Positions 9,532-17,710 of a DNA stretch of 64,000 bases are shown here, one piece after another (the stretch's first letter is position 1; every line of letters begins with the position of its first letter). Origin of the DNA: Dechloromonas sp. A34 (GTDB taxonomy: Bacteria; Pseudomonadota; Gammaproteobacteria; Burkholderiales; Rhodocyclaceae); contig NZ_CP102486.1 of assembly GCF_026261605.1 (NCBI RefSeq), forward strand, positions 4,464,001 to 4,528,000, written 5' to 3'. The translations under genes were made by a program, and so were the position numbers. The notes under the pieces are model-generated. The model ran no database searches, was not told where the DNA came from, and saw only the letters and a list, made by a program, of their open reading frames with translations.

Positions 9532-11158
9532 CAACCAGCCAGTCTCCGACCGCGAAACCCGCTTGCCGGAAGGGCAGTTCATCTATTCGCGAACCGACCT
9601 CAAAGGGGTAATCACCGAAGCCAACGAGGCCTTCGCCGAAATCAGCGCCTACCGACGCGAGGAAATGCTCGGCGAAAACCACAATATCGTTCGCCACCCC
9701 GACATGCCGCCCGAGGCCTTCGCCGACATGTGGCTCGACCTCGGCGCCGGGCGCCCCTGGCGCGGCGTGGTCAAGAACCGGCGCAAGGATGGCGGCTACT
9801 ACTGGGTGGTGGCCAATGCCTCGCCGATCCGGGAAAGCGGCCGGATCGTCGGCTACCAGTCAGTCCGGACCTCGCCCAGCCCGGAAGAGATCAAAGCGGC
9901 GTCCGCCGCCTACCAACGCATCCGCCAGGGCGACCGCTCGATTGCGATCAAGCACGGCCGGGTCGTCGCCGCCCGCAAATCGCCGCTCGCCCACTTTGCC
10001 GGACTCGGCGTCCAGTTGCCGCTGATGGGCCTGCTCGGCGGCCTGCTCAGCATCCTCGCTCTCGCCGCCAGCTTCAACCCCGGCCCAGCCCTGACCCCGC
10101 TGCTACAGACAGCGAGCGTCATCGGCGCTCTGTTGAGCCTGAACTTCCTGTTCGCCTTCACGCCCCGCCTGAAAGCCGACCTCGGCGGCACTTTTGCCTC
10201 CCTGGAGAAAATGCTGACCAGCGGCGATCTGCGCCAGCGCATTCCGCAGCACCGGCACGATCTGCTCGGCGACATGGTCGGCAACATCGACCGCGTCATT
10301 TCTTCCTTCCAGTCCACCGTTCAGGGCATGGCCGATACCGCCGCGCAGGTGCAACGGGCGGCCAACGAAGTCAGGGATGGGGTCGGCAATGTCCGCGAGT
10401 CGGCACGCGTGCAGAGCGACGCCACGGCGTCGGCCGCCGCCGGCATCGAGCAGATCACGGTCTCGATCGGCGAAGTCGCGGCCCACGCCGGCTCGACCCG
10501 TGCCGCCGCAGCCCAAGCCTCGGCGCTCTCCGAGCAAGGCGGCCGGCTTTCGGCCGAGGCGTGCAGCACCATCCTCGCCCTGGCCGATACCGTCAAGGGC
10601 TCGGCCCATCAGGTCGAGCGCCTCGGCCAGCAATCGGAGGAAATTTCGCGCATTACCAGCGTCATCAAGGGCATTGCCGATCAGACCAACCTGCTGGCGC
10701 TGAACGCCGCCATCGAGGCTGCCCGCGCCGGGGATGCCGGCCGTGGCTTTTCAGTGGTCGCCGACGAGGTGCGCAAACTGGCTGAAAGCACGGCCAAGGC
10801 GACTGGCGAAATCAGCGCCATGACCCAGTCCGTGCAGCACGAAACCGGCAAGGCGGTGGATTCCATGCGCCATGGCGCGCAGCAGGTCGAAAGCGGCGTG
10901 CAACTGGTGCAGGAAGCGCAGAACGCGCTGCAGGAAATCAACGCCCAGATGCGCCTGACGGTCGGCATGGTCAACGACATCTCCCACTCCTCGCTCGAAC
11001 AGGAGCGCGGCATGACGGTGATGGCGCAAAGCGTCGAACGGGTGGCGGCGATGACCGAGCAGAACATGGCGGTGGTCACGCAAACCACGAACACGACCGA
11101 CTACCTGGGCGAACTGGTCGAGCGGATGAACAAATCGGTGGACCAGTACCTGATCTGA
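9524..11158 (+). CDS. Aer-type methyl-accepting chemotaxis protein with N-terminal PAS
   Basis: The protein has 544 residues. An N-terminal PAS domain ([17 protein letters not shown], then [20 protein letters not shown]) resembles the FAD-binding Aer sensor. A hydrophobic hairpin of two membrane segments lies around residues 165-215. A HAMP-like region and a long coiled signalling domain follow, with the hairpin tip [20 protein letters not shown]. It has no large periplasmic domain, which fits energy or redox taxis. It overlaps the c-di-GMP gene by 8 bp. Confidence 0.9.
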   Translation: MRNNQPVSDRETRLPEGQFIYSRTDLKGVITEANEAFAEISAYRREEMLGENHNIVRHPDMPPEAFADMWLDLGAGRPWRGVVKNRRKDGGYYWVVANASPIRESGRIVGYQSVRTSPSPEEIKAASAAYQRIRQGDRSIAIKHGRVVAARKSPLAHFAGLGVQLPLMGLLGGLLSILALAASFNPGPALTPLLQTASVIGALLSLNFLFAFTPRLKADLGGTFASLEKMLTSGDLRQRIPQHRHDLLGDMVGNIDRVISSFQSTVQGMADTAAQVQRAANEVRDGVGNVRESARVQSDATASAAAGIEQITVSIGEVAAHAGSTRAAAAQASALSEQGGRLSAEACSTILALADTVKGSAHQVERLGQQSEEISRITSVIKGIADQTNLLALNAAIEAARAGDAGRGFSVVADEVRKLAESTAKATGEISAMTQSVQHETGKAVDSMRHGAQQVESGVQLVQEAQNALQEINAQMRLTVGMVNDISHSSLEQERGMTVMAQSVERVAAMTEQNMAVVTQTTNTTDYLGELVERMNKSVDQYLI

Positions 11159-11189
11159 GTGGCACCGGCCAGGGGCGGCCAGTGCCGCC

Positions 11190-11837
11190 TCAGGCCCCGG
11201 CAAGCAGGATCAGATGCACCCGGCACGGCCCGTGGGCGCCGAGGACGATGGTTTGTTCGATGTCGCCGGTACGCGACGGCCCGGAGATGAAATTGATCGC
11301 CCGCGGCAGCTTGCCGTGCTCGGCACGCAGCAAGGCAAAGGCGTCTTCCATGGTGGCGACCAGGCGCGCGGCCGGAACCAGCGCAATGTGGGTTTCCGGC
11401 AACAGGCTGACCGTGGCCGGCGTCTGCGGTCCGGAGAGCAGCATCAGCGTGCCGGTTTCAGCGACGGCGCAGAAGCAGCCGGAAATACCCACCCCGTCTG
11501 CATCTCCGGCCGGCCGCGTAGCCACCGTCAGCCCACTGGCCGCCCAGTCGAGCCCGCCGAGGTCAGCGGTGATCACCGCCACCTGGCCGAGATCGCCGGC
11601 TGCCAGGTAACGTGCCACGGCGGCCGGCGCCTCGGCCCAGCCCGCCACGACATCGACGCTGCTGGCCAGGCTTTCCGCCTTGGCCCGGAACCGGGTCGTC
11701 AGTTCCTCGCCCATCGTTGGCTGCGGCCCGCGAGTCTGCCCAGCCATATAGGCCTCGGCCGCCGCCCGGCGCCCTGCGAAATCGCCCTTGCCGACACCGG
11801 CCGCGACGCGCTGGAGAATGTCGTCGCGGGCGTTCAT
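11190..11837 (-). CDS. lutC: LutC/YkgG-type lactate utilisation protein
   Basis: At 215 residues with an LUD domain (SLASSVDVVAGWAEAP, then GISGCFCAVAETGTLML, then FISGPSRTGDIEQTIVLGAHGP), it is the third component of the LutABC L-lactate oxidation complex. It is the last gene of the operon. Its ATG overlaps the stop of the hydroxyacid dehydrogenase by 4 bp. Confidence 0.92.
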   Translation of the reverse strand: MNARDDILQRVAAGVGKGDFAGRRAAAEAYMAGQTRGPQPTMGEELTTRFRAKAESLASSVDVVAGWAEAPAAVARYLAAGDLGQVAVITADLGGLDWAASGLTVATRPAGDADGVGISGCFCAVAETGTLMLLSGPQTPATVSLLPETHIALVPAARLVATMEDAFALLRAEHGKLPRAINFISGPSRTGDIEQTIVLGAHGPCRVHLILLAGA

Positions 11838-12790
11838 GCGACGCGGTTCTGCGGCTTGCCGGCGACGAAGGCTTCGATGTTGTCGATCAACTGGTCGGCC
11901 AGCGTCTGCATGGCCGGCCGACTGGCCCAGGCGACATGCGGCGTGAGCAGGAAGTTGGGCAGCGCCAGCAGTTCCGGATCGACCATCGGATGGCCTTCCG
12001 GCGGCGGCTCGGCGGTGACCACATCGAAACCGGCGCCGCCGATCCAGCCTTCTTTCAGCGCCCGGATCAAGGCAGCTTCATCGACGATACCGCCGCGCGC
12101 CGTATTGACCAGCAGCGCCGAGGACTTCATCGCGCGCAGTTCGGCTTCGCCGATCAGCCCCCGGGTCTGCTCCGTCAGCGGGCAATGCAGGGTCAGCACA
12201 TCGGCACTGGCCAGCACCTCGGCGAAATCGGTATAGCCGGAGCGCAGGCTGGTCGCCCCTTTGTGCTCGGCACGCAGAATACGCATGCCGAAAGCCTCGG
12301 CCAGCCGGGCCACGCCATTGCCCAAGCTGCCGCTACCCACCAGGCCGAGCGTCGCGCCGTGCAGGTCGCGGATCGGGTGGTCGAACAGGCAGAACTGGTC
12401 CGACTGCTGCCAGCGGCCGGCCTGCACCGTTTCCCGCCAGGCGATCAGATTGCGCGACAGGGCCAGGGTCAGCGCCATGACATGCTCGGGCACGGTGTGC
12501 TCGGCGTAGCCGCGAATGTTGGAAACGACGATGCCGCGCGCCTGGCAGGCTTCGAGATCGACGATGTTGGTGCCGGTTGCCGCGACCGCGACCATTTTCA
12601 GGTCGGGCAGTGCGGCGATCGCCGCCGCCGGCAGCGGCACCTTGTTGGTAATGGCGATGGTCGCTCCGGCCAGGCGCTCGACGACTTCGCTCACCTTGGT
12701 CATCGGATACTCGACCCACTCGTGGGCAAAGGACGGTCGCCTGACCTCGGCGATGACCGACTCGCGTTCCAGGTAGACGATGCGCTGCAT
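11834..12790 (-). CDS. D-isomer-specific 2-hydroxyacid dehydrogenase (HprA/glycerate dehydrogenase type)
   Basis: The protein has 318 residues. The NAD-binding motif is GLVGSGSLGNGVA, and the catalytic set is Arg in NTARGGIVDE, Glu in VVTAEPPPEG and His in LTPHVAWAS. It should reduce or oxidise a small 2-hydroxy/2-keto acid such as hydroxypyruvate/glycerate, glyoxylate or D-lactate/pyruvate. Its place between lut genes suggests a link to D-lactate or glycolate metabolism, which is inference. It overlaps the preceding gene (TGATG) and lutC (ATGA). Confidence 0.88.
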   Translation of the reverse strand: MQRIVYLERESVIAEVRRPSFAHEWVEYPMTKVSEVVERLAGATIAITNKVPLPAAAIAALPDLKMVAVAATGTNIVDLEACQARGIVVSNIRGYAEHTVPEHVMALTLALSRNLIAWRETVQAGRWQQSDQFCLFDHPIRDLHGATLGLVGSGSLGNGVARLAEAFGMRILRAEHKGATSLRSGYTDFAEVLASADVLTLHCPLTEQTRGLIGEAELRAMKSSALLVNTARGGIVDEAALIRALKEGWIGGAGFDVVTAEPPPEGHPMVDPELLALPNFLLTPHVAWASRPAMQTLADQLIDNIEAFVAGKPQNRVA

Positions 12791-13488
12791 CAGACCGTCT
12801 TCATCTCATAGGGCATGCCGGCGGCGTCGGCAATGGCGCCGATATCGACGCCGAGCGCCGGCTGGCCGCGATAGAGCAGCCGGTCGATGCCAGCCACGCA
12901 CAGGCCGTCGATTGCGGCGGTGTCGCCCTGCACCAGATTGAGCACGCCGGCCGGCCAGTCGGCCCGCGCCGTCAATTCGCACAGGGCGTACACCGCCGAC
13001 GGTGCGCGCGGGCTCGGCTTGACGACCATCGTCGCGCCGGCCAGCAGAGCCGGGGCCAGCGCGGCGGTGAAGCCGGCCAGCGGCCGGGTGGCATCGACGA
13101 CCAGGGCGAAGACGCCGGTCTCGCCGACTTCGGCGCCACGCAGGGCGGCGATGGCGGTCTCGACTTCGGCCGTCGCCTTTGCCTCGTCAGTGGCAATTTC
13201 CTGGACCAGCAACTTGGCGAAGTGACCGGTGTAGCGTTCCAGCGCGTCAGCCAGATGGCTCAGGCAGACCCGGCGCGCGGCCAGGCCCATGTCGGCCCAC
13301 AGCGGCTGTGCCGCTCGTGCCGCCGCCACCGCTTCCTTGGCCTCGGCCGCACCGCACAGCGGGACGCGGCGAATCGCCTCGCCGGTCGCCGGATTGGTCA
13401 CGTCGAAGAAGGAATCGCTGACGGTCAGAAAGGCGTGGCCGTTGATCCACAGGGGGATGGCCATCGGGCCTTCGGGGGCAAATTCCAT
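12790..13488 (-). CDS. Short aldehyde-dehydrogenase-like protein (N-terminal half only)
   Basis: At 232 residues, it aligns by eye with the first half of NAD-dependent aldehyde dehydrogenases: VTNPATGEAIRRVPL, the helix AKEAVAAARAAQPLWADMG, then ALAPALLAGATMVVKPSPRAP and PAGVLNLVQGD. It stops before the part that carries the catalytic Glu and Cys. The frame is not broken: the stop overlaps the next start as TGATG and the start lies 2 bp after the lutB stop. It therefore looks like a real short protein under selection in the operon. It probably binds nucleotide or acts structurally, not as a dehydrogenase. The ATG at 13488 has an AGAGAG site; the longer upstream frame is lutB shadow. Confidence 0.75.
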   Translation of the reverse strand: MEFAPEGPMAIPLWINGHAFLTVSDSFFDVTNPATGEAIRRVPLCGAAEAKEAVAAARAAQPLWADMGLAARRVCLSHLADALERYTGHFAKLLVQEIATDEAKATAEVETAIAALRGAEVGETGVFALVVDATRPLAGFTAALAPALLAGATMVVKPSPRAPSAVYALCELTARADWPAGVLNLVQGDTAAIDGLCVAGIDRLLYRGQPALGVDIGAIADAAGMPYEMKTV

Positions 13489-13490
13489 GT

Positions 13491-14933
13491 TCAAGCTCTC
13501 TTTCTTGCTGCGTATAGTTCGTGAAATGTCTTGCCGGAGGCCACGGGCAGATCGCGCCCCGCCGTCCATTCCGGCGCCAGACCCAAAATTCGGATGCGAC
13601 CGCTGCCGTCGGCCAGCCAGTTCAGGTAGCGCGCCGCCCGCCGCGTCGCCCAGCGATAGAGGGCCGGCTTGCCGGCAAGCCAAGCCCACGCCGCCAATGC
13701 CAGGCGCTCGGACCACGGACGCAGGCCGCGCTCGGTCTGCTCTTCGCGCAGCCGATGCATCAGCTTGGGCAGCGGGATGCGCACCGGGCAGACGCTGCCG
13801 CACTGGTTGCAGCCAGTGGTCGCGTGCGGTAGGTCGAGTGCGTTCTCGATGCCGGTGTAGAGCGGCGTCAGCACCGAGCCCATCGGCCCCGGATAGACCC
13901 AGCCGTAGGCGTGACCGCCCAGCGAAAAATAAACCGGGCAGTGATTCATGCAGGCGCCGCAGCGGATACAACGCAGCATGTCCTGATAGTCCGAGCCGAG
14001 CAAATTAGCGCGACCGTTGTCGACCAGGATGAAGACTGTCTTCTCGGGGCCGTCGCTGTCGCCCGGCCGTTGGGTGCCGGTCAGCAGCGACACGTAGTTC
14101 GAGATCGTCTGCCCGGTCGCCGAGCGCGGCAGGAGGCGCATCAGGGTCGCGAAGTCCTCGAGCGTCGGGACGATCTTCTCGATGCCGGTGATCACGACAT
14201 GCACCTTGGGCAGGGTCGTCACCATGCGGCCGTTGCCTTCGTTGGTGACCAGGGCGGCGGTGCCGGATTCGGCAATCAGGAAATTGGCGCCGGTGATGCC
14301 CATCTCGGCGCTCAGGAAGTGCTGGCGCAGCACCTCGCGCGCCTCGCGGGTCATCGCCGGGATGTCGGCCGAGGTCCGGGTTTCGGGCGACCGGCCATGC
14401 TCCTTGGCGAACAGCGACTCGACTTCCTCGATGGTCTTGTGCACGGCCGGCGCGATGATGTGTGACGGCGCCTCGCCGGCCAGTTGCACGATGTATTCGC
14501 CGAGGTCGGTCTCGACCGGGCGGATGCCGGCGGCAGCCAGCGCCTCGTTGAGGCCGGCCTCCTCGGAGAGCATCGACTTCGACTTCGTGGCCTTGGTCAC
14601 GCCATGGCGGCGCGCGACCTCGATCACCCGCTCGCAGATTTCCTCGCCGTTGCGCGCCCAGAGCACCTCGGCCCCGCTCGCCCTGGCGTTGTCCTCGAAG
14701 ATCGCCAGCCAGACATCGAGATCGGCCAGCACGCGGTTGCGGATGCCTTCGCAGGCCGTGCGCAGCCCTTCGAACTCGAGGTCATCGTCGGCCAGCGCGG
14801 CGATGCCTTTGGCGCGCTTGCCAACGAACAGCGGCTTGGCCTTCTGCAGGGCGCGCTGCAGCACCGGGTTTCTGACCTGCGCCCCGGCCCGCGCCTTGAA
14901 GTACATGGCCTGCGACGGCCCGGCCGCCGACAT
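13491..14933 (-). CDS. lutB: LutB/YkgF iron-sulfur lactate utilisation protein
   Basis: The protein has 480 residues from the ATG that overlaps the lutA stop (TGATG). The LUD domain covers roughly residues 60-300 (TKSKSMLSEEAGLNEAL, then GANFLIAESGTAALVTNEGN). Two 4Fe-4S motifs follow (CIRCGACMNHCPVY and CNQCGSVCPVRIP), then a C-terminal tail. With LutA and LutC it oxidises L-lactate to pyruvate in the cytoplasm or at the membrane face. Confidence 0.94.
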   Translation of the reverse strand: MSAAGPSQAMYFKARAGAQVRNPVLQRALQKAKPLFVGKRAKGIAALADDDLEFEGLRTACEGIRNRVLADLDVWLAIFEDNARASGAEVLWARNGEEICERVIEVARRHGVTKATKSKSMLSEEAGLNEALAAAGIRPVETDLGEYIVQLAGEAPSHIIAPAVHKTIEEVESLFAKEHGRSPETRTSADIPAMTREAREVLRQHFLSAEMGITGANFLIAESGTAALVTNEGNGRMVTTLPKVHVVITGIEKIVPTLEDFATLMRLLPRSATGQTISNYVSLLTGTQRPGDSDGPEKTVFILVDNGRANLLGSDYQDMLRCIRCGACMNHCPVYFSLGGHAYGWVYPGPMGSVLTPLYTGIENALDLPHATTGCNQCGSVCPVRIPLPKLMHRLREEQTERGLRPWSERLALAAWAWLAGKPALYRWATRRAARYLNWLADGSGRIRILGLAPEWTAGRDLPVASGKTFHELYAARKRA

Positions 14934-15664
14934 CAGCGCCCGCCCTCGCCGGCCAGCACTTCGGCGATGTGCAACACGCGGGTCGTTTCGTCGCCGCGCC
15001 GGCGTAGCCGGCCCTCGATATTGAGCAGGCAGCCGAGGTCGCCACCGACCACGGCATCGGCGCCAACGCTGGCAATCGAGGCGCACTTGCGGTCGACGAT
15101 CTGGGTCGAGATGTCGCCGAACTTGACCGAAAACGCCCCGCCGAAACCGCAGCATTCCTCGCTGTCCGGCATTTCCTCGAGGCTCAAGCCACGCACCTGG
15201 CCCAACAGTTGGCGCGGCTGGCTTTTGATTCCGAGACCACGCAGCCCCTTGCAGGAATCGTGATAGGTCACGCTACCGGCGAACTCGGCCGCTGGCGCGG
15301 CAAAGCCCAGCACGTCGACCAAAAAGGCGGTCAGTTCGTGAGTCCGGGCGGCCAGTTCGCTCGCCCGCGGTCCCCACTCGGCATTGTCGGCGAACAGTTG
15401 CGGATAGACGTTGCGGACGTGCTCGGCACACGACCCGGAAGGAATGACCACATGGTCATAGCCCTCCAGTTCGGCGATCGCCTTTTTTGCCAGATCGGCA
15501 GCCAGCGGGCGATTGCCGGCGCTCCAGGCGGGCTGGCCGCAACAGGTCTGCCCTTCCGGAACGACGACTTCGCAACCCGCCGCTTCGAGCAGACGCAGGG
15601 TCGCAAAGCCGACTGAGGGACGCATCAGATCGACCAGGCAGGTAACGTAGAGGGCTAAGCGCAT
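14933..15664 (-). CDS. lutA: LutA/YkgE lactate utilisation (Fe-S)-binding protein
   Basis: The protein has 243 residues starting MRLALYVTCLVDLMRPSVG, the usual family start; a GTG 18 bp upstream is also in frame. The two cysteine-rich CCG repeats of the glycolate oxidase/heterodisulfide reductase family are present (TCCGQPAWSAGN and CCGFGGAFSVKFG). It is the first gene of the five-gene lut operon and is divergent from the IclR regulator. Confidence 0.93.
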   Translation of the reverse strand: MRLALYVTCLVDLMRPSVGFATLRLLEAAGCEVVVPEGQTCCGQPAWSAGNRPLAADLAKKAIAELEGYDHVVIPSGSCAEHVRNVYPQLFADNAEWGPRASELAARTHELTAFLVDVLGFAAPAAEFAGSVTYHDSCKGLRGLGIKSQPRQLLGQVRGLSLEEMPDSEECCGFGGAFSVKFGDISTQIVDRKCASIASVGADAVVGGDLGCLLNIEGRLRRRGDETTRVLHIAEVLAGEGGR

Positions 15665-15692
15665 GCTAATATTGCGGCGCACAAGAAAACGA

Positions 15693-15708
15693 AGTAGCCA
15701 ATGCTACT
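15693..15708. promoter_or_regulatory. Palindrome AGTAGC-CAAT-GCTACT, candidate IclR operator
   Basis: A perfect 6+6 inverted repeat lies between the lutA start (15664, leftward) and the likely IclR start (15735, rightward). That is where a self-regulating local repressor would bind. No exact match to a known consensus is claimed. Confidence 0.45.
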
Positions 15709-15734
15709 CAAACCGCACCAATAAAGGAATCCAG

Positions 15735-16523
15735 TTGTCTGAAGCTACCAGCGGGGCCACCAAGGCGCCCGGTACAATTCAGGTCATCGAACGCATGATG
15801 TCGCTGCTCGATGCACTTGCCAGCTCGCCTGATGCGGCTAGCCTGAAGCACCTGGCGGCCATCACCGAACTGCACCCGTCGACCGCCCATCGCATTCTCG
15901 CCGCCATGACCCAGGCGCGCTTCGTCGAGCGCGAGGATGCCGGCACCTACCGTCTCGGCATCCGCCTGCTCGAACTCGGTGCCATCGTCAAATCGCGCAT
16001 CAACCTGCGCGAAGTCGCCCTGCCCTTCATGCAGGAACTACACGAGAAGATTGGTGAGGCGATCAACCTCGGCGCCCGTCGCGACGACGAAATCGTCTAT
16101 CTCGAACGCACCTCGTCGGGCCGCGCCTTGGTCCGTGTCGTCTATCTGGTCGGCGAACGTGCTCCGCTGCATCTGACCTCGCTCGGCAAGCTCTTCCTGG
16201 CCGCCGACGGTCCGCAGAAGGTGCGCGAATACGCCAAGCGGACCGGCCTCCCCGGCAAGACGCCGCATTCGCTGACCACGCTGACCGCCCTCGAGAAGGA
16301 ACTCGACAAGGTGCGCCGACATGGCATCGCTTTCGATGACGAAGAAGCCGAACTCGGTCTGAAATGCGTCGCCGCGCCGATTCACGACGACGAGGGCAAT
16401 GTCGTAGCCGCGATTTCGGTGTCCGCACCCGCCGACCGCCACGACCCGAACTGGGTCGCCCAACTCAAGCAAACGGCCGATGCCGTGTCCCACGCCCTGG
16501 GTTACATCGCCGGCAAAAAATAA
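15735..16523 (+). CDS. IclR-family transcriptional regulator of the lut operon
   Basis: The protein has 262 residues from a TTG start preceded by AAAGGA six bases upstream. The open frame extends to 15663, but that part overlaps lutA and lacks family likeness. The winged helix is at about 15-75 (VIERMMSLLDALASSP, LKHLAAITELHPSTAHRIL). The effector domain has GEAINLGARRDDEIVYLER and APIHDDEGNVVAAISVSAP. The divergent placement beside lutA suggests control of lactate genes; the effector (lactate or pyruvate) is inferred. Confidence 0.88.
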   Translation: MSEATSGATKAPGTIQVIERMMSLLDALASSPDAASLKHLAAITELHPSTAHRILAAMTQARFVEREDAGTYRLGIRLLELGAIVKSRINLREVALPFMQELHEKIGEAINLGARRDDEIVYLERTSSGRALVRVVYLVGERAPLHLTSLGKLFLAADGPQKVREYAKRTGLPGKTPHSLTTLTALEKELDKVRRHGIAFDDEEAELGLKCVAAPIHDDEGNVVAAISVSAPADRHDPNWVAQLKQTADAVSHALGYIAGKK

Positions 16524-16543
16524 AGGCCGCACCAGGCGGCCTT
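16522..16543. terminator. Hairpin between iclR and pbpG
   Basis: AAGGCCGC / GCGGCCTT form an eight-base stem with a short loop directly at the iclR stop. The T tract is short, so it may act in both directions or weakly. Confidence 0.5.
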
Positions 16544-16564
16544 CATGCAGCAAGCGGAAAGATC

Positions 16565-17608
16565 TCAGACCGGACGGCGTTCCAATGTCAGACCGGCGCT
16601 TTCCATCCAGCGTTTGATCCGGTTGGCATCGCCGACCCGGGTCATCTTGCCGACCGAGTCCAAGAGCACGATCACCACCGGCTTGTCGGCCACTCGGGCC
16701 TGCATTACCAGGCAACGGCCGGCCTCGGAGATGTAACCGGTCTTCGAAATGCCGATTTCCCAGTTGTCACTGCGAACCAGCGGGTTGGTCGTGCCGAAGT
16801 TATGGACCCGACCGTTGAGTTCAACCTTGGCTTCCGCCGTCGTCGAGTAGCTGCGGATTTCCGGGTAGCGAGCGGCGGCGGTGACCATGCGGGCCAGATC
16901 ATGCGCTGTCGACACATTGTTGCTGGAGAGACCGGTCGGTTCCTCGAAGCGGGAGTTATACATGCCGAGCGACTGGGCCTTGCGGTTCATGGCCTGCACG
17001 AAGGCTTGCAGTCCGCCCGGATAATGCCGCCCCAGGGCATGCGCCGCCCGGTTTTCGGAAGACATCAGCGCCAGCAGCATGGCCGTTTCGCGCGTCATAG
17101 ACGTTCCCACGGGCAGACGGGAGCGCGTCCCTTTCAGGCCATCGACATCCTCGTCGCTGATCGCGATGACTTCCTGCAAATCGAGTTTGGCATCGAGCAC
17201 CACCATGGCCGTCATCAGCTTGGAAATCGAGGCGATGGGCAATACAGCGTTCGGCTGTTTTTCGAGAACAGTCTGCCCGGTGTTCTGATCGATAACCAGG
17301 GCCGAAGCCGAGTACAGGGCCAGCCGCCCGGGGTCAATATCCGCCATGGAGACGCGGCGCATCGGCTTTTTCGACTTCTCGACGGCGGCGTGCACCATCT
17401 TGCCTTTGAATTTTACGGGCGCAGCGGCAGCTTTCGAAGGCGCCGCCTTGCCGGCCATTTTTCGAGTCGGCTTGGTCGCCGACTTGGCCACCACTTTCTT
17501 GCTTGCTTGCAGCTCCTGCTTCTTCGCTGTTGCAGCCTGTAAAGGTGTGCCCAGCCCCAAGCCCAGCAAGGAAACGACCATCAAGGCCGCCTTAAAATTA
17601 CGCTTCAT
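16565..17608 (-). CDS. pbpG: D-alanyl-D-alanine endopeptidase (PBP7-like)
   Basis: The protein has 347 residues with a signal peptide to about residue 25 and a Lys/Ala-rich linker (26-90). The low-molecular-weight penicillin-binding fold follows with SISK (SxxK), SSEN (SxN) and KTG. It cleaves peptide cross-links in the periplasm. The Ala/Lys linker resembles a wall-associated spacer. It lies tail to tail with iclR. Confidence 0.92.
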   Translation of the reverse strand: MKRNFKAALMVVSLLGLGLGTPLQAATAKKQELQASKKVVAKSATKPTRKMAGKAAPSKAAAAPVKFKGKMVHAAVEKSKKPMRRVSMADIDPGRLALYSASALVIDQNTGQTVLEKQPNAVLPIASISKLMTAMVVLDAKLDLQEVIAISDEDVDGLKGTRSRLPVGTSMTRETAMLLALMSSENRAAHALGRHYPGGLQAFVQAMNRKAQSLGMYNSRFEEPTGLSSNNVSTAHDLARMVTAAARYPEIRSYSTTAEAKVELNGRVHNFGTTNPLVRSDNWEIGISKTGYISEAGRCLVMQARVADKPVVIVLLDSVGKMTRVGDANRIKRWMESAGLTLERRPV

Positions 17609-17710
17609 TCACGATCTCCTGCCAACACTGGAAATTCTATCCCAGTTTAGCAGGAGGTTGTGAAATTCCAATATAAATAAACAGATACGACAACTACTTA
17701 AGAAATCTAT

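Noticed and set aside
6952..9582. 876-codon open frame on the minus strand opposite the GGDEF/EAL gene
   Set aside because: A shadow frame typical of GC-rich coding DNA; composition is low in meaning (repeated D/G/Q/V) and no motif is present, while the plus strand holds a clear domain series.
12790..13971. 393-codon version of the ALDH-like protein
   Set aside because: The first 160 residues are lutB in another frame; the ATG at 13488 with its ribosome site is the sensible start.
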